A stretch of DNA of 64,000 nucleotides from a bacterium (lineage in GTDB: Bacteria > Bacillota > Clostridia > Oscillospirales > Oscillospiraceae), in contig SFVI01000010.1 in assembly GCA_004560305.1 (NCBI GenBank), forward strand, positions 1 to 64,000, read 5' to 3'. The notes under the pieces were generated by a model. The model did no database searches. It was not told the DNA's origin and worked only from the letters and a program-made list of their open reading frames with translations. The position numbers and the translations under genes are program-made. This document shows, in pieces, positions 62,253 to 64,000 of this stretch. Every line of letters begins with the position of its first letter. Positions within the stretch are counted from its first letter, which is position 1.

Positions 62253-62589
62253 TTATTACCTTCGCCTGGTGGACCTGCCCCGTTCGGTGGAGGGGGTCAG
62301 CGTCCCCAATAATGACGGCAGCTTCGACATCTATATCAATTCTCTCCTGTCCCCTGCCCGCCGGCAGGAGATTCTGGAGCATGAATTGAACCATATCCGG
62401 CAGGAGCATTTTTATCTGGATATGCCCATCAGCCTGATGGAGCGCCAGGCCAATGGCGAGCATGTCAATGTGGTTCTTCACCCGCCGGAGGGCTTCCTCC
62501 CCTGCTTCTATTCGGAGGCCTCTCTTTCCCATTGGCTCCAGACCCTCTGCGCCCAGCAGCACCTGGACCTGTCCACCCTGTACCTGTAA
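62245..62589 (+). CDS. immA: ImmA/IrrE-type metalloprotease
   Basis: 114 aa. HELNH at residues 46-50 is the HExxH zinc motif; the family cleaves its cognate repressor to induce the element, as ImmA does in ICEBs1. The overlap with the repressor gene supports this pairing. The domain is short, as usual for phage versions. Confidence 0.88.
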   Translation: MIDYYLRLVDLPRSVEGVSVPNNDGSFDIYINSLLSPARRQEILEHELNHIRQEHFYLDMPISLMERQANGEHVNVVLHPPEGFLPCFYSEASLSHWLQTLCAQQHLDLSTLYL

Positions 62590-62611
62590 GCACACGCCCC
62601 CCAGGCTCCCC

Positions 62612-62640
62612 TTGACTTTTCCCCCGGAATATCATATCCT
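62612..62640 (+). promoter_or_regulatory. promoter of thrC
   Basis: TTGACT, 17-bp spacer, TATCCT, 40 bp before the thrC start and just outside the phage island. Confidence 0.6.
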
Positions 62641-62679
62641 TGTCACGCCGGAACAGCCCCGGCAGAACGGAGAAAAACC

Positions 62680-64000
62680 ATGAACTACCAAAGCACCCGC
62701 TCCCCTGCGATTCAAACCGATTCCGCCCATGCCATTCTCCAGGGCCTGGCCCCTGACGGCGGCCTTTATGTGCTGCCGGACCTGTCCGCCCTGCATTTCG
62801 ATTGGCAGGGCGCTTTGCAGCAGGATTATACCGGCATGGCCGCCAATATCGTCTCCGCCCTCCTGCCGGATTTCAGCCAGGAAGAGGCCCTGGCATTGGT
62901 CAAGGCTGCCTATACCGGCAAATTCAGCACCCCGGCACTGACGCCCCTCACCCCTGTGGGGGAGGACGCCGTGCTGGAGCTGTTCCACGGCCCCACCAGC
63001 GCCTTTAAGGACATGGCCCTGTGCCTGCTGCCCCATCTGATGAAGGCCGCCGCCGTGAAGTGCGGCGATCAGAAGGATGTGCTCATCCTCACCGCCACCA
63101 GCGGCGACACCGGCAAAGCCGCCATGGAGGGCTTCCGGGATGTGCCCGGCGTGCGCATCATCGTCTTTTACCCCAAATCCGGCGTCAGCCCCGTCCAGGA
63201 GGCCCAGATGCTGAGCCAGCAGGGGGATAACGTGAAGGTCTGCGCCGTGGAGGGCAACTTTGACGATGCCCAGACCGGGGTCAAGCGCATCTTCTCCCAC
63301 CTCAGCGATCAGCTGCACCTGTCCTCCGCCAATTCCATCAACATCGGCCGCCTGGTGCCTCAGGTGGTGTATTACTTCTCTGCCTACGCCGATATGCTCC
63401 GCCTGGGCCGTATCGTCCTGGGCGACAAGCTGGATTACGTTGTCCCCACCGGCAACTTCGGTGACATTCTGGCCGGCTATATCGCCGGGGAGCTGGGCCT
63501 GCCTGTGGGGAAGCTGGTCTGCGCCTCCAATGTGAACAATGTGCTGACGGACTTCTTCCACACCGGCTGCTATGACCGCCGCCGTCCCTTCCACAAGAGC
63601 CTGTCCCCTTCCATGGACATTCTGGTCTCCAGCAATCTGGAGCGGCTGCTGTACTTCCTCTCCGGGGACAGTGCTTTGGTGTCCTCCCTCATGGCGAACC
63701 TGGATCGGCAGTCTTACTATCAGCTGCCCCCCGCCCTGCTGGAAAAGGCTCAGGCAAAGTTCTTCGCCGGGTACTGTGATGATGCCGCTACCGTGGAGAC
63801 CATCGCCCAGGTCTGGCAGCAGCACCATTACCTGATGGATACCCATACCGCCGTGGCCTGGAACGTGGCCCAGCAGTATAAGGCCCAGAACCCTGGCCAT
63901 GCTCCCGTGGTGGTGCTGTCCACCGCCTCCCCCTATAAGTTCCCCGCCGCCGTGATGGAGGCTTTGGGCCTTCCTTCCACCGGCGACCAGTTCCAGACCA
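62680..64000 (+). CDS. thrC: threonine synthase (cut off at right edge)
   Basis: Makes threonine from O-phosphohomoserine with PLP. The 440 visible residues include the N-terminal YQSTRSPAIQTDSAHAILQG, LAPDGGLYVLPDL, the PLP-lysine segment HGPTSAFKDMALCLLPHLM, LTATSGDTGKAAMEGF, NSINIGRLVPQVVYYFSAY and the glycine loop VPTGNFGDILAGYIAGELGL. This is the longer, fungal/Clostridia-like threonine synthase form. GGAG precedes the ATG. The final part lies beyond the window. Confidence 0.94.
   Translation, partial: MNYQSTRSPAIQTDSAHAILQGLAPDGGLYVLPDLSALHFDWQGALQQDYTGMAANIVSALLPDFSQEEALALVKAAYTGKFSTPALTPLTPVGEDAVLELFHGPTSAFKDMALCLLPHLMKAAAVKCGDQKDVLILTATSGDTGKAAMEGFRDVPGVRIIVFYPKSGVSPVQEAQMLSQQGDNVKVCAVEGNFDDAQTGVKRIFSHLSDQLHLSSANSINIGRLVPQVVYYFSAYADMLRLGRIVLGDKLDYVVPTGNFGDILAGYIAGELGLPVGKLVCASNVNNVLTDFFHTGCYDRRRPFHKSLSPSMDILVSSNLERLLYFLSGDSALVSSLMANLDRQSYYQLPPALLEKAQAKFFAGYCDDAATVETIAQVWQQHHYLMDTHTAVAWNVAQQYKAQNPGHAPVVVLSTASPYKFPAAVMEALGLPSTGDQFQT

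Larger units (their letters stand above)
48083..62589. mobile_element. podovirus-type prophage or domesticated particle island, ~14.5 kb
   Basis: A contiguous set of 21 genes: late genes on the minus strand from terS to holin, then a repressor and ImmA on the plus strand. Present: terminase, portal, protease, scaffold, capsid, adaptor, nozzle, fibre and lysis genes. Absent: integrase, excisionase, replication genes, tape measure and tail tube. The adaptor plus nozzle and lack of a tape measure indicate a short-tailed particle. No attachment repeats were found at the edges. Two host-type repeat clusters sit between late genes. Confidence 0.85.

Noticed and set aside
48031..62680. attL/attR direct repeats bounding the phage island
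   Set aside because: Comparing the sequence around 47.95-48.08 kb with 62.58-62.68 kb by eye gave no convincing shared core; a computed alignment could still find a short one.

Overview
The window looks like chromosomal DNA of a GC-rich, gut-type Clostridia (Oscillospiraceae/Ruminococcaceae-like). The reasons are a SCIFF peptide with its radical SAM maturase (a Clostridia signature), a class 1B dihydroorotate dehydrogenase with PyrK, KtrAB potassium uptake, a membrane pyrophosphatase, SPxTG-type surface proteins, strong AGGAGG ribosome binding sites and gut-Firmicute interspersed repeats. This assignment is inferred from gene content, not from a marker gene.

Layout. 1-3.1 kb is an accessory patch. 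It holds a cut-off secreted protein, a Cys-rich small protein, an AT-rich orphan membrane-anchored gene lying between two imperfect direct repeats, three stacked terminators, and a tRNA-Ala(GGC) gene split by exactly 76 bp between its D stem and anticodon stem. 3.1-4.0 kb is a decayed two-gene secreted-protein operon of SipW type. 4.5-7.2 kb is larB-larE-larC (nickel-pincer cofactor synthesis) without larA. 7.4-11.9 kb holds an MBL hydrolase, a ROK-like kinase, a putative attenuated leader RNA, a flavodoxin and a mutarotase-like protein. 12.1-15.0 kb holds SCIFF (scfA), its maturase scfB and an overlapping PLP decarboxylase. 15.1-24.0 kb is a pyrimidine operon (pyrC-carB-pyrK-pyrD-pyrF-pyrE, then a polytopic membrane protein). 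24.1-28.3 kb is ftsH preceded by an overlapping 37-aa membrane peptide, then divergent ktrB-ktrA. 28.3-34.2 kb is a glycogen operon (glgB-glgA-GH13). 34.5-47.7 kb holds three large secreted proteins that share an SPxTGD-like wall-sorting tail, plus hppA and a CapA-like protein that sits between two inverted copies of a MITE-like element.

48.1-62.6 kb is a compact phage-type island. The late genes run on the minus strand (terS, terL, portal, Prp-like protease, a Gly/Gln-rich virion-type protein, scaffold, N4-gp56-type capsid, head-tail adaptor, nozzle, tail fibre, endolysin, holin), followed by a plus-strand repressor and an ImmA metalloprotease. No tape measure, integrase or replication gene is present, and the nozzle/adaptor pair points to a podovirus-type particle. 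Host-type interspersed repeats have landed inside the late operon while the structural frames stay open. The most striking detail is that scaffold and capsid both start with an LQFF-A site at residues 9-13, the known cleavage motif of Prp, and the island encodes its own Prp homologue. thrC follows at 62.7 kb and runs off the right edge.
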